A stretch of DNA of 18,537 bases from Thermacetogenium sp. UBA5472 (GCA_002426495.1 DIQC01000034.1:1-18537); one strand, 5' to 3'; positions 7,342 to 14,618 are shown, numbered from the stretch's first letter. Program-made: numbers and translations. Notes: generated by a model not told the origin, from the letters alone.

Positions 7342-8358
7342 ATGAAAGCTGTTACTGTTGCGGGTAAAAAACAATTGAAGGTTTCAGAAACAAACACACC
7401 AAAACCAGATGGCAACAAAGTTATTTTGGAAGTAGCCAAAGTAGGCATCTGCGGATCTGACCTGCATATGTGGGAAAACGGAGACCGCATAGGATTGATT
7501 ATGGGACATGAATTCTGCGGTAAGGTAGTTGACCCAGGCGCATTGAAAGATACCGTCAAAGTAGGTGACCGGATAACCGTTCTCCCCCTGAACCCATGTG
7601 GTAAATGTGTCAACTGTAAACAGGGCAAGGTAAATACCTGTGTCAACGGACTAGCTGCATCACCCGGTATAACTGCCCCAGGAGCATACGCCGAATTCTA
7701 TGCAGCCCGACCTGACATGGTAAGATCCTTACCAGACAGTGTAAGTGATGCAGAAGCAACTATGATCGAGCCTACTGCTGTTGCTCTACGCGCTGTTCAT
7801 CTCGCTGGAATAAAACCCGGAGACAAAGTGCTGATCACCGGTGGGGGTATTATCGGGCAGCTTTGTGCCGCCTGGGCACGCATTGCCGGAGCTTCATATA
7901 TTGCTCTCAGCGAAGCAAACCCCAAACGAGCTGAAAAGGCCATGGAGATGGGCGATGTTGACAAAGTATTCGATGCTAAAGATGAAGATCTTGTTAAAAA
8001 ACTGCAAGCAGCATCAAAAGGCGGTTTTGACCAAGCACTAGAGTGTGCCGCTGTTGCTCCCGCTGTGAATACCGCAATCCAGGCACTCAAGTTTGAAGGC
8101 AAAATGATCCTGGTAGGTGTTAACTACTCTCTTGTACCTATCACCACACTGTTAACTGTCCTGCATGAAATAGAAATAAAAGGTACAATCGGTTACTCGC
8201 CTAAGGAATTTGATCAGAGCCTTGAAATGATGGCTAAAAAGGTTATCGACACAGAACGTTTTATCAGCGCAACTGTTGGCTTAGATGGCGTTCAAGGAGC
8301 ATTTGAACAGCTTACAAGTGGAGACACCTCTGACATAAAGATAATTATTGAACCATAA
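7342..8358 (+). CDS. zinc-dependent medium-chain alcohol/polyol dehydrogenase
   Basis: A 338-residue member of the MDR superfamily in the threonine/sorbitol/2,3-butanediol dehydrogenase branch, expected to oxidise a secondary alcohol or diol to a ketone with NAD(P). Catalytic zinc ligands are Cys37, His56 and Glu57 (GHE), with Glu143 as probable fourth ligand. Structural zinc ligands are Cys86, Cys89, Cys92 and Cys100. The Rossmann motif is GGGIIG (167-172), and an acidic residue at the end of the second strand (SEANPKR) favours NAD over NADP. ATG is preceded by AAGGAGG. It is the first gene behind the plus-strand sigma-54 promoter and divergent from the AOR/lyase operon, so it likely makes the ketone or acyloin used by the lyase. 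Family certain, substrate not. Confidence 0.9.
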   Translation: MKAVTVAGKKQLKVSETNTPKPDGNKVILEVAKVGICGSDLHMWENGDRIGLIMGHEFCGKVVDPGALKDTVKVGDRITVLPLNPCGKCVNCKQGKVNTCVNGLAASPGITAPGAYAEFYAARPDMVRSLPDSVSDAEATMIEPTAVALRAVHLAGIKPGDKVLITGGGIIGQLCAAWARIAGASYIALSEANPKRAEKAMEMGDVDKVFDAKDEDLVKKLQAASKGGFDQALECAAVAPAVNTAIQALKFEGKMILVGVNYSLVPITTLLTVLHEIEIKGTIGYSPKEFDQSLEMMAKKVIDTERFISATVGLDGVQGAFEQLTSGDTSDIKIIIEP

Positions 8359-8382
8359 CACTAAAAGCTAGGGGAGGATGAC

Positions 8383-8862
8383 ATGAAAAAAGAGACAGTT
8401 ATTGCTGGAATCATTGTCGGTGTGTGGTTGGTACTAACACTGATCATATTGTCGCAATTTGGTATTTCCCAGGGTTGGCCAGCATTCCTAACACTGTTGT
8501 TCTTTTTTGAATCTGGAACCAAAACAGAAAATCTTAAGAACATTTTTGTTGGTGCTGCAGTCGGGATATTACTTGCCGCAGTCATGCCATCATCAGCTAG
8601 TGTGTTGGCCCCTGTACTTGGAATGGAACCAGCACTGCTTCTGGTAGTGTTTGTTATTGTTTTCCTGATTATTGCACTGGGCGATGTGGCACATATGTTC
8701 TTTAATAACTACGCATTTGCTTATTTTACAGTTGCTCTTATTTTTCCTCAACAGGCAACATTGGAATGGCTTGCAGTACTGATATTGGGCGGTATTTTCT
8801 TTACCGGCGGTATCTTGGCAATTATTAAATTAATGACCCGAAACAAGGAAGCAACATCATAA
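8383..8862 (+). CDS. small membrane protein, possibly DUF1097 family
   Basis: A 159-residue, very hydrophobic protein with about five or six membrane segments (roughly 6-26, 32-42, 52-76, 83-101, 109-122, 128-149) and a short positive C-terminal tail. The WPAF...FFESG segment and overall size recall the DUF1097 family (Escherichia coli YcdZ), whose role is unknown; I hold that match loosely. GGGGAGG seven bases upstream sets the start, and only 24 bases separate it from the dehydrogenase gene, so it is in the same transcript. The position between two dehydrogenases suggests uptake of the substrate or export of a product, by context only. His104 in a membrane segment (GDVAHMFFNNY) is a polar feature worth noting. 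Confidence 0.7.
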   Translation: MKKETVIAGIIVGVWLVLTLIILSQFGISQGWPAFLTLLFFFESGTKTENLKNIFVGAAVGILLAAVMPSSASVLAPVLGMEPALLLVVFVIVFLIIALGDVAHMFFNNYAFAYFTVALIFPQQATLEWLAVLILGGIFFTGGILAIIKLMTRNKEATS

Positions 8863-8900
8863 AGATTAGCTGGTTACCTTCTAAAATTACATGATATTCT

Positions 8901-8922
8901 CTGGTTTTATCAATAAGACCAG
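8901..8922 (+). other. intercistronic hairpin between the membrane protein and SDR genes
   Basis: CTGGTTTTAT (8901-8910) can pair with ATAAGACCAG (8913-8922), with one G-T wobble. There is no following T-tract, so this is more likely an mRNA processing or stability element than a terminator. Confidence 0.3.
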
Positions 8923-8986
8923 TGGTTGCTGCCAGGCAAAGGTAATGTCAACTATTTGTATTTTTCCTTTAAGGAGGGTTTATTAA

Positions 8987-9805
8987 ATGGCTGATTTCCG
9001 TGATGATTTTGAAGGTAAAGTCGTAATTGTAACCGGTGCAGCAAGCGGATTGGGTGAGGCAACAGCACTGGGCTTTGGAAATGCAGGTGCCAAAGTAGTT
9101 GTCGCTGACAAAAAGGCAGAAGAAGGCAGCAAGGTAAGCAGTAAAATCAAAGAAATGGGAACAGACTCAATCTTTGTAGAAACTGATGTTACCTGTGAGG
9201 ATTCCATAAAGAACATGATCGATAAGACACTCAGCTCCTTTGGCGATTTGGATATCCTGGTCAATAATGCTGGAACAGGTGGACCACACTTGGGCAACCC
9301 CTTTACTAGAACTGAGGCAATCGACTGGGATACCTCCTATAAGGTAAATGTAAGAGGAACATTTTATTGCTGTAAAGCCGTCTATGATATGTTCATCAAG
9401 CAGGGACACGGCAAAATTGTCAATCTGGCTTCCATCGCGGGCAAAACGGGGGATCCTACAATTCCTCATTACTCCGCATCAAAAGCTGCAGTTATCAACC
9501 TAACTCAGAACCTGGCACGGGAACTAGCTCCTTATAATATCAATGTTAACTGTGTTTGCCCTGGGCTGATTTACACCCCTATATGGAAAGGATTAGGTTA
9601 TATGATGGGAAAAACTTACCCTGAGCAATTTCCCAACATGAGCCCCAGAGAAGTATTTTTAGCAAATATTGATAAATTAGTTCCCATGAAACGAGAGCAA
9701 ACAGCAGAGGACATTGCCAATGCAGTGCTGTTCCTGTGCTCAGAAGCTGCTAAGAACATCACAGCACAGGCTCTCAATGTCTGCGGTGGTGCAGAAATAA
9801 AATAA
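8987..9805 (+). CDS. short-chain dehydrogenase/reductase (SDR)
   Basis: A classical 272-residue SDR. Cofactor motif TGAASGLG spans 16-23, Asp41 at the end of strand two points to NAD, the NNAG motif is at 93-96, and the catalytic set is Asn121, Ser149, Tyr162 and Lys166 (YSASK). The C-terminal LCSEAAKNITAQALNVCGG is the usual SDR closing segment. The region 190-240, which covers the substrate, is longer than in the shortest family members. AAGGAGG lies upstream of the ATG. Relatives include acetoin/diacetyl reductases and polyol dehydrogenases, so the likely reaction is reversible diol or hydroxy-ketone oxidation, complementing the zinc enzyme, perhaps with opposite stereochemistry. Substrate not determinable here. 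Confidence 0.9.
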   Translation: MADFRDDFEGKVVIVTGAASGLGEATALGFGNAGAKVVVADKKAEEGSKVSSKIKEMGTDSIFVETDVTCEDSIKNMIDKTLSSFGDLDILVNNAGTGGPHLGNPFTRTEAIDWDTSYKVNVRGTFYCCKAVYDMFIKQGHGKIVNLASIAGKTGDPTIPHYSASKAAVINLTQNLARELAPYNINVNCVCPGLIYTPIWKGLGYMMGKTYPEQFPNMSPREVFLANIDKLVPMKREQTAEDIANAVLFLCSEAAKNITAQALNVCGGAEIK

Positions 9806-9811
9806 TAAAAG

Positions 9812-9820
9812 TGGTATAAT
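9812..9820 (+). promoter_or_regulatory. extended -10 promoter before the TPP riboswitch
   Basis: TGGTATAAT is a perfect -10 with a TGn extension. No convincing -35 is seen upstream, which such promoters tolerate. Initiation would fall near 9827, just ahead of the riboswitch. Confidence 0.55.
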
Positions 9821-9830
9821 TAACTTCAAA

Positions 9831-9906
9831 CAGGGGTGCCGTATAGGCTGAGAGACATTATGTCAACCCTTTGAACCTGATCTGGTTAATGCCGGCGGAG
9901 GGAGTG
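9831..9906 (+). promoter_or_regulatory. TPP riboswitch (THI element)
   Basis: The conserved core is present in order: GGGGTGC (9833-9839), GCTGAGA (9847-9853), CCCTTTGAACCTGATCTGG (9867-9885), TTAATGCCGGC and GGAGGGA (9897-9903). This aptamer binds thiamine pyrophosphate and lowers expression of the downstream thiamine transport genes. The closing stem P1 looks short. GGAGTG (9901-9906), at the end of the aptamer, is complementary to CACTCC (9928-9933) in the terminator stem, a ready antiterminator switch. Confidence 0.95.
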
Positions 9907-9923
9907 GTCTATATGATGACTTA

Positions 9924-9951
9924 CAGGCACTCCATAACGGTGGAGTGCCTG
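9924..9951 (+). terminator. riboswitch expression-platform hairpin
   Basis: CAGGCACTCCA (9924-9934) pairs perfectly with TGGAGTGCCTG (9941-9951) over a 6-nt loop. The following CTTTCATT is only weakly T-rich. The 5' arm can instead pair with GGAGTG at the end of the aptamer, so the hairpin should form when TPP holds the aptamer closed. Confidence 0.65.
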
Positions 9952-9960
9952 CTTTCATTA

Positions 9961-9976
9961 GGGGACATTGTCCCCC
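9961..9976. repeat. GGGGACA/TGTCCCC palindrome in the transport operon leader
   Basis: GGGGACA (9961-9967) and TGTCCCC (9969-9975) flank one base. It resembles the GGGGAC repeats elsewhere in the window (14589, 17650, 18313). The remaining leader, 9977-10098, shows nothing I recognise. Confidence 0.45.
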
Positions 9977-10112
9977 AACAATACTACCTCACATAGATTT
10001 GCTTACACTGCCCCTTCAATTTGATGCGAGGTGTGAAAAGAAAGCAGACCTGTGACAGAGGGATGTTTTGTTTGTCCAGTTATGTGTATTTTTTGTGGAA
10101 AGGAGAACAGTA

Positions 10113-10397
10113 ATGCTTTGTAATGTCAGTTTACAGATACTACCAAGTGTTCCAGAGGAGTGTCTCTACCAGATAGTTGACAAAGTAATCGCTCTGATTG
10201 AGGAATCTGGTGTGAAGTATGTTGTCGGTCCGATGGAAACCACCATGGAGGGAGAACTTCACGAACTGCTAGAGATTGTAGAAAAGGCCCAGGAAATATG
10301 TATCGCTAATGAGGCTGCACGGGTTGTCTCTGTAGTAAAGATCGACTACAAGGCTGGTGGAGTGACTATCGATGAAAAAATCCAGAAATATCGCTGA
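10113..10397 (+). CDS. thiamine-binding protein, MTH1187/YkoF family
   Basis: A 94-residue protein of the thiamine-binding domain family formerly called DUF77. Signs are the N-terminal VSLQILPSVP strand, the central GVKYVVGPMETTMEGE segment and the helix ELLEIVEKAQE. B. subtilis YkoF of this group binds thiamine; here the protein is a soluble, single-domain form. I place the start at ATG 10113, where GAAAGGAG stands seven bases upstream, rather than at an in-frame ATG 45 bases earlier that lacks a site. It is the first gene after the TPP riboswitch and overlaps the permease gene by 26 bases. It may deliver or buffer thiamine or its precursor for the importer. The exact ligand is uncertain. 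Confidence 0.85.
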   Translation: MLCNVSLQILPSVPEECLYQIVDKVIALIEESGVKYVVGPMETTMEGELHELLEIVEKAQEICIANEAARVVSVVKIDYKAGGVTIDEKIQKYR

Positions 10398-11145
10398 TAT
10401 AGGGGTGCCCATATTCTTTATATTTCTGCTCTTGGTGCTCTGGGAGCTAATTGTCAGTTGGGGAAAGATTCCCGAATGGATCTTGCCAGGGCCTCTACAG
10501 ATTATGAAAACATTCGGTGAGACATTACCGAGGATGCTTGAGCATGCCAGGAGTACGATGCTGGAATGCCTGCTGGGTTTTGCAGCTGCCATCATTTTGG
10601 CCTTTATCATCGCCGTTGTGATGGATGAGCTGCCATTGGTGAAGAAGGCATTGTATCCACTATTGATCACCTCCCAGACAGTGCCTATTGTCTCTGTTGC
10701 TCCACTGTTTATTATCTGGTTCGGTTACGGAATTTTGCCTAAGATCTTAGTGGTTATTCTCGTCTGCTTCTTTCCGGTAGTGATCAGTCTTTTAGGGGGA
10801 CTGGCCGCGGTGGACAGAGATTACTTGGAACTGTTTAGATCTATGGGGGCTTCCAGAATGGCTATTTTTCGGATGGTGAAGCTTCCCCTCTCTCTACCGG
10901 CGTTTTTCTCTGGACTGAAAATCTCCGCATCCTACAGTGTAATGGGAGCTGTGATCGGGGAGTGGCTCGGTGCTAAAGAGGGTATCGGCTACTATCTGAC
11001 ACTCTCTCAGCGCTCCTATATGGTGGATCGTGTTTTTGCTGCCATTTTGGCGATTACCATTTTGAGCTTGCTCATTTTTGCTGTAATCATAGCTGTAGAG
11101 AGACTTGTTATACCATGGCACAGATTGAATGAGCAGCATCAATAG
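10372..11145 (+). CDS. thiX: ABC transporter permease, thiamine precursor importer (ThiX-like)
   Basis: A 257-residue inner-membrane permease of the SsuC/TauC/ThiX class with about six membrane helices. The cytoplasmic EAA-type loop that contacts the ATPase is seen at about residues 140-175 (LELFRSMGASRMAIFRMVKL). The gene begins inside the thiamine-binding protein gene, showing tight coupling. By sequence alone this class could serve sulfonates or pyrimidines; the riboswitch and the ThiY-like neighbour assign it to a thiamine precursor such as formylaminopyrimidine or HMP. Only one permease gene is present, so a homodimer is expected. Confidence 0.88.
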   Translation: MKKSRNIADIGVPIFFIFLLLVLWELIVSWGKIPEWILPGPLQIMKTFGETLPRMLEHARSTMLECLLGFAAAIILAFIIAVVMDELPLVKKALYPLLITSQTVPIVSVAPLFIIWFGYGILPKILVVILVCFFPVVISLLGGLAAVDRDYLELFRSMGASRMAIFRMVKLPLSLPAFFSGLKISASYSVMGAVIGEWLGAKEGIGYYLTLSQRSYMVDRVFAAILAITILSLLIFAVIIAVERLVIPWHRLNEQHQ

Positions 11146-11166
11146 ATTTGAAAGGTGGTTTGAACT

Positions 11167-12162
11167 GTGAATAAAAGGTTTATGATTATAGTGGTCTATG
11201 TTCTTTCTCTTTCCCTTTTGTTTCTGGGGGGGTGTGAACAACAGCAGGAAAGTGCTGAACAAGTGCAAGATGTGACAGTGATTCTGGATTGGACACCAAA
11301 TACCAACCATACCGGTGTCTATGTCGCTCAAAAGATGGGTTATTACGAGGAAGAAGGACTTGAGGTGGAAATAACCCAACCTGGTGAGGGTATCACAACT
11401 CAGCTAATCGGCGCTGACCAGGGTGATTTCGGTTTCAGCTACCAGGAGGACCTGACGATTGCCCGCACACAAGGGCTGCCAGTGAAAGCTCTTGCCGCGG
11501 TGATCCAGCACAATACATCAGGATTTGCCTCACCGGAGGATAAAGGAATTGAAACCCCACAGGATTTTGAAGGAAAGAAATATGGGGGCTGGGGTTCCCC
11601 TGCAGAGGAAGCGATGCTGAAGGCATTGATGACCAAAGCTGATGCAGATTTTGATACAGTAGAGATGATCAATATCGGCACTGCTGATTTTTTTGCCAGT
11701 GTTGAGAAGGATGTGGATTTTGCTTGGATCTACTGGGGATGGACTGGAGTTGAATCAGAGATAAGGGATGTTCCCTTAAACTTTGTCCAACTGCGAGACT
11801 ACCATGATGCCCTGGACTTCTATTCACCGATTCTGATCGCCAGTGAAAAGACCGTCGAAGAAAGGCCGAAACTTGTGGAAAGGTTTATGAAGGCAACTGC
11901 CAGAGGCTACCATTACTGTATCGATAACCCGGAACAGGCCGGAGAGATACTATGTGAAAGTGTACCTGAATTAAATAAAGATCTGTTGATTAAAAGCCAA
12001 GAGTATCTGGCCGATGAATATCAAAGCGATGCTCCCCGCTGGGGTCAAATGTCAGAAGAGAGATGGGAAAAGTATGCTGACTGGATGTACTCTCAAGAAT
12101 TGATCGAAACACCCCTGGAGGCAAAAGATGCTTTTACAAATGATTTTTTACCGGAGGAATAG
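11167..12162 (+). CDS. thiY: ABC transporter substrate-binding lipoprotein, ThiY/NMT1-like
   Basis: A 331-residue periplasmic-type binding protein with a lipoprotein signal: basic MNKR, a hydrophobic core and lipobox LGGC (Cys23). The mature start VTVILDWTPNTNHTGVYVAQ is the hallmark of ThiY and the yeast THI5/NMT1 family, which bind pyrimidine precursors of thiamine. GEGITTQLIGADQGDFGFSY also fits. Start is GTG with AAAGGTGG upstream. It probably captures formylaminopyrimidine or HMP outside the membrane and hands it to the ThiX-like permease. No tenA or ylmB salvage gene is in the window, so the ligand remains open. Confidence 0.9.
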   Translation: MNKRFMIIVVYVLSLSLLFLGGCEQQQESAEQVQDVTVILDWTPNTNHTGVYVAQKMGYYEEEGLEVEITQPGEGITTQLIGADQGDFGFSYQEDLTIARTQGLPVKALAAVIQHNTSGFASPEDKGIETPQDFEGKKYGGWGSPAEEAMLKALMTKADADFDTVEMINIGTADFFASVEKDVDFAWIYWGWTGVESEIRDVPLNFVQLRDYHDALDFYSPILIASEKTVEERPKLVERFMKATARGYHYCIDNPEQAGEILCESVPELNKDLLIKSQEYLADEYQSDAPRWGQMSEERWEKYADWMYSQELIETPLEAKDAFTNDFLPEE

Positions 12163-12165
12163 AGA

Positions 12166-12906
12166 TTGCCAGAAATAATTGTGGATGGGATCAGTAAAAC
12201 TTTAGGTGGGCTCTTGACACTGGGTAAGATTAATATCCAGGCAAATAACCAGGAGTTTATCGGTATTTTGGGCCCAAGCGGCTGCGGGAAAAGCACCCTG
12301 TTTAACATCATCTCAGGGCTGCTTAAACCGGATGCGGGAAGGGTGCTTATCGATGGTAAAGACTTCACAGGTATCACCGGAAGGGTGAGCTATATGCACC
12401 AGAAGGACCTGCTTCTGCCATCCTGCAGCATCCTGGATAATACCAGCATCCCCCTTGTTTTAAAGGGAATACCTAAGCAAAGAGCGCGGGCTATGGCTGC
12501 AGAACATTTTGAACAGTTCGGATTAACAGGTTTTAAGAATTACTATCCCGCCCAGCTTTCCGGAGGGATGAGACAAAGAGCCGCTCTGCTCAGAACATAC
12601 CTTTTTTCCAGTGATATTATGCTCCTGGATGAGCCTTTCGCCTCACTAGATGCAATAACCAGGAGGAATATGCATATCTGGCTGTTGGATGTACTCCGAG
12701 AACTGCACCCTACAATTCTGTTTATTACTCATGATGTGGAAGAAGCACTTTTCCTCTGTGGCCGGGTATATGTGCTGTCCGAGTGCCCGAGTGAGGTGCG
12801 CCTAGAAGTTGAAGTACCTATCTGCAGATCTGAAAGCTCACGCACCATTACTGATCCCCGCTATAGTCAACTGCGGGATGAAATAATGACGGCTTTAACA
12901 ATATAA
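12166..12906 (+). CDS. thiZ: ABC transporter ATP-binding protein (ThiZ-like)
   Basis: A 246-residue ATPase with Walker A GPSGCGKST (36-44), Q-loop Gln79, signature LSGGM (131-135), Walker B IMLLDE (151-156) and switch His189 (ITHD). It belongs to the nitrate/sulfonate/ThiZ branch that pairs with SsuC-type permeases. Start is TTG, eight bases after GGAGG inside the end of the thiY-like gene; only three bases separate the two genes. It is the last gene of the riboswitch operon and is followed within a few bases by a terminator. Function as energiser of the thiamine precursor importer rests on operon context. Confidence 0.9.
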   Translation: MPEIIVDGISKTLGGLLTLGKINIQANNQEFIGILGPSGCGKSTLFNIISGLLKPDAGRVLIDGKDFTGITGRVSYMHQKDLLLPSCSILDNTSIPLVLKGIPKQRARAMAAEHFEQFGLTGFKNYYPAQLSGGMRQRAALLRTYLFSSDIMLLDEPFASLDAITRRNMHIWLLDVLRELHPTILFITHDVEEALFLCGRVYVLSECPSEVRLEVEVPICRSESSRTITDPRYSQLRDEIMTALTI

Positions 12907-12910
12907 GAAA

Positions 12911-12937
12911 CAGGGCAGGCTCCAAAGCCCTGCCCTG
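12911..12937. terminator. bidirectional terminator between convergent thiamine operons
   Basis: CAGGGCAGG (12911-12919) pairs with CCTGCCCTG (12929-12937), extended by CT/AG past a one-base bulge. The plus tail is TCCTTTTG and the minus tail TTTCTTAT, so both converging transcripts, from the importer and from thiamine pyrophosphokinase, could end here. Confidence 0.75.
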
Positions 12938-12955
12938 TCCTTTTGCATTTGCCCT

Positions 12956-13597
12956 TTATGGCAGCTCTCGATAATAGAAAACCGCCAAAATTCCTGAAGC
13001 CACACTGATTACCTGTGTACTGCCGGTAATTACATTGGAGATACCATACTGCCACATACTATCCACTTCAGCATTTTTCAATGGATACTGGAATCCCTCT
13101 AGGGTTACCCCCCTAGCTTCGCCCCCTATAGCCAATACAGATACTGTTTTTCCTGTTTGCCCTGAAAGCTTCAACATGTCCTTAACCAGGTAAATGGCCA
13201 GTATTGGGGAGTCAAATTGTACAGCTCCGCCCCCTAGAGCAAACTTAGCAGCACTAAAAAGATTAGAGAGAGTATGATCCAAGCGTGATCCTGTCCCACC
13301 CCAGATAGTGATTTGATCAGTACCTAATTGTTCCGCTAATTGTAAAGCGATTTGAGTATCTGTGGGATCCTTTTGTGAAGGATGGCAAGAAAATCGGACA
13401 CCTTCCCGTTCCATATACACCCTATCTTCCTCATCAATGGAGTCCATATCTCCTACCACCCAGTTGGGGGTAATACCCAGTTTTTTGGCCCAACCCGCAC
13501 CACCATCCACACATATCACCTTTTCAAATCCATCTTTGCGCTCTTTATACCAATCAAGATTTCCATACTCTCCATTTGTCAAAACCAATACCTTCAT
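12956..13597 (-). CDS. thiamine pyrophosphokinase
   Basis: This cytosolic enzyme moves pyrophosphate from ATP to thiamine, giving TPP. Motifs of the family are all visible: CVDGGAGWAKKLGITPNWVVGDMDS (substrate and Mg region), KDPTDTQIA, and GGTGSRLDH. The 213-residue length is standard. I choose ATG 13597, eight bases after a GGGGG ribosome site; an adjoining GTG at 13600 would add one residue. It follows the HAD phosphatase gene by 14 bases, so the two form an operon that converges on the importer operon. In B. subtilis this enzyme is called ThiN, which must not be confused with the unrelated ThiN synthase domain at 6464. Confidence 0.95.
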   Translation of the reverse strand: MKVLVLTNGEYGNLDWYKERKDGFEKVICVDGGAGWAKKLGITPNWVVGDMDSIDEEDRVYMEREGVRFSCHPSQKDPTDTQIALQLAEQLGTDQITIWGGTGSRLDHTLSNLFSAAKFALGGGAVQFDSPILAIYLVKDMLKLSGQTGKTVSVLAIGGEARGVTLEGFQYPLKNAEVDSMWQYGISNVITGSTQVISVASGILAVFYYRELP

Positions 13598-13611
13598 CAC
13601 TGCAGCCCCCT

Positions 13612-14241
13612 TTACATATTTGTAAGATATAAAACAATATCCTGAAAATTCTCATAGTAAGTGGCTACAACCCCATGTTTCATGCAGTATTCATATAAAA
13701 CATCCTTGGCAAATACCAGATCAGCATGTTCCGCCGGACAGGTGTCAGAGTAACTGTCACCTATATAAACAGCCTCAAACCCTTCTTTTTTGAGCTTTTC
13801 CATGAGAGTAGTTTTACATGTACCGCAATTACCGCAGGAATGGTTCATATAAGGGCAGGATATCTGAAAACCCTTATCATATTTTAATCGATTAGCATAG
13901 TAAGGAAGATCAATGCCATACTTATGGAAAACAGTATCAATATGGTAGTCATAACCATCACTCAAGACGTACACCGGATAACCCCGCCCCTTACAGAAAG
14001 CTATAAATCCCAAGAAAGAATCATCGATTTCTATGTCTTCCAACACCCTTTTATAGTCACCAGGCTCAGCGTTCATCAACTGGAAAAACCTATTAGCACA
14101 CTCTTCTGTAGTCAATTCATCCTTTTCCCACAACTCGTTAATTTCTTCCCAAGCATCCGGAGCAAAGGCTTCCATTACCGCAACACAGGTATCGACCTTG
14201 GTGATTGTACCATCAAAATCGATGAAAAATATTTTCTTCAT
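13612..14241 (-). CDS. MtnX-like HAD-IB phosphatase, possibly acting on thiamine phosphate
   Basis: A 209-residue HAD hydrolase. The nucleophile motif is DFDGT (8-12, Asp8 and Asp10), motif II is in YVLSDG and the Mg motif is GDSYSD (161-166). A cysteine cluster, Cys129, Cys136, Cys139 and Cys142 (HSCGNCGTC), matches the one in MtnX of B. subtilis and could bind a metal. I start at ATG 14241, eight bases after GGAGG; the in-frame TTG at 14256 falls on the ribosome site. MtnX works in methionine salvage, but no mtn gene is near. Instead the next gene is thiamine pyrophosphokinase, so hydrolysis of thiamine monophosphate or HMP phosphate is a reasonable inference. Plant TH2 shows that HAD enzymes can dephosphorylate ThMP. 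Confidence 0.8.
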   Translation of the reverse strand: MKKIFFIDFDGTITKVDTCVAVMEAFAPDAWEEINELWEKDELTTEECANRFFQLMNAEPGDYKRVLEDIEIDDSFLGFIAFCKGRGYPVYVLSDGYDYHIDTVFHKYGIDLPYYANRLKYDKGFQISCPYMNHSCGNCGTCKTTLMEKLKKEGFEAVYIGDSYSDTCPAEHADLVFAKDVLYEYCMKHGVVATYYENFQDIVLYLTNM

Positions 14242-14291
14242 TCTTAATGCCTCCAATTAACGAAACTTACATTACACATCTATATATCGTT

Positions 14292-14320
14292 TAGGCACTC
14301 TAGCAGTGATAGAGTGCCTA
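14292..14320. other. 11-bp perfect hairpin upstream of the HAD-thiamine pyrophosphokinase operon
   Basis: TAGGCACTCTA (14292-14302) pairs with TAGAGTGCCTA (14310-14320) over a 7-nt loop, 51 bases before the HAD start. There is no clear T-tract on either side. It shares AGGCACTC with the riboswitch platform hairpin at 9924. In the minus-strand leader GGAGTG lies upstream, near 14367, and could pair with its 5' arm. The rest of 14321-14588 shows nothing firm. Confidence 0.45.
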
Positions 14321-14588
14321 GCATACCATAATTATTCAGATATCTACCTCTCAGACTGTCACACTCCTAAGGTATGTTAATGCAAAAATGATACCACATA
14401 AAGGCTCTACACTCATATACCTGATGTCTAAACAATTCGCGCTCATTAAAGACAGGATACCTGTAGACAAGAACATATGTCTGTTCTGTTTTGATACACT
14501 GTTACAAAATATAGCACTAAGAAATATGCCAATATAAGCCGAGTCAATAATATCGAAACCCCTATATTCTTACATTAGATTAAATCGT

Positions 14589-14618
14589 ATGCAACAGGAA
14601 CCGTCCCCAGTGCATTAA
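14589..14618 (-). repeat. GGGGACGGTT-type dispersed repeat at the ccdA stop
   Basis: On the minus strand TAATGCACTGGGGACGGTT is followed by CCTGTTGCAT, so the unit has TGCA near both ends. The first 19 bases recur exactly at the 3' end of the HIT gene, and GACGGTTCCTGTTGCATA recurs at 16709. The TAA is the stop codon of ccdA. Confidence 0.6.

Noticed and set aside
10372..12906. Nitrate/taurine/sulfonate ABC transporter
   Set aside because: The protein family overlaps, but the TPP riboswitch, the thiamine-binding protein and the DWTPNTNH start of the binding protein point to a thiamine precursor.
13612..14241. Firm call as methionine-salvage MtnX phosphatase
   Set aside because: Sequence is MtnX-like, but no other mtn gene is present and the partner gene is thiamine pyrophosphokinase.
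14321..14375. A second TPP riboswitch on the minus strand, suggested by GGAGTG, CTGAGAG and a CTGAATAAT stretch
   Set aside because: The essential ACCCTTTGAACCTGATCTGG segment is absent and the spacing is wrong, so only the hairpin is reported.
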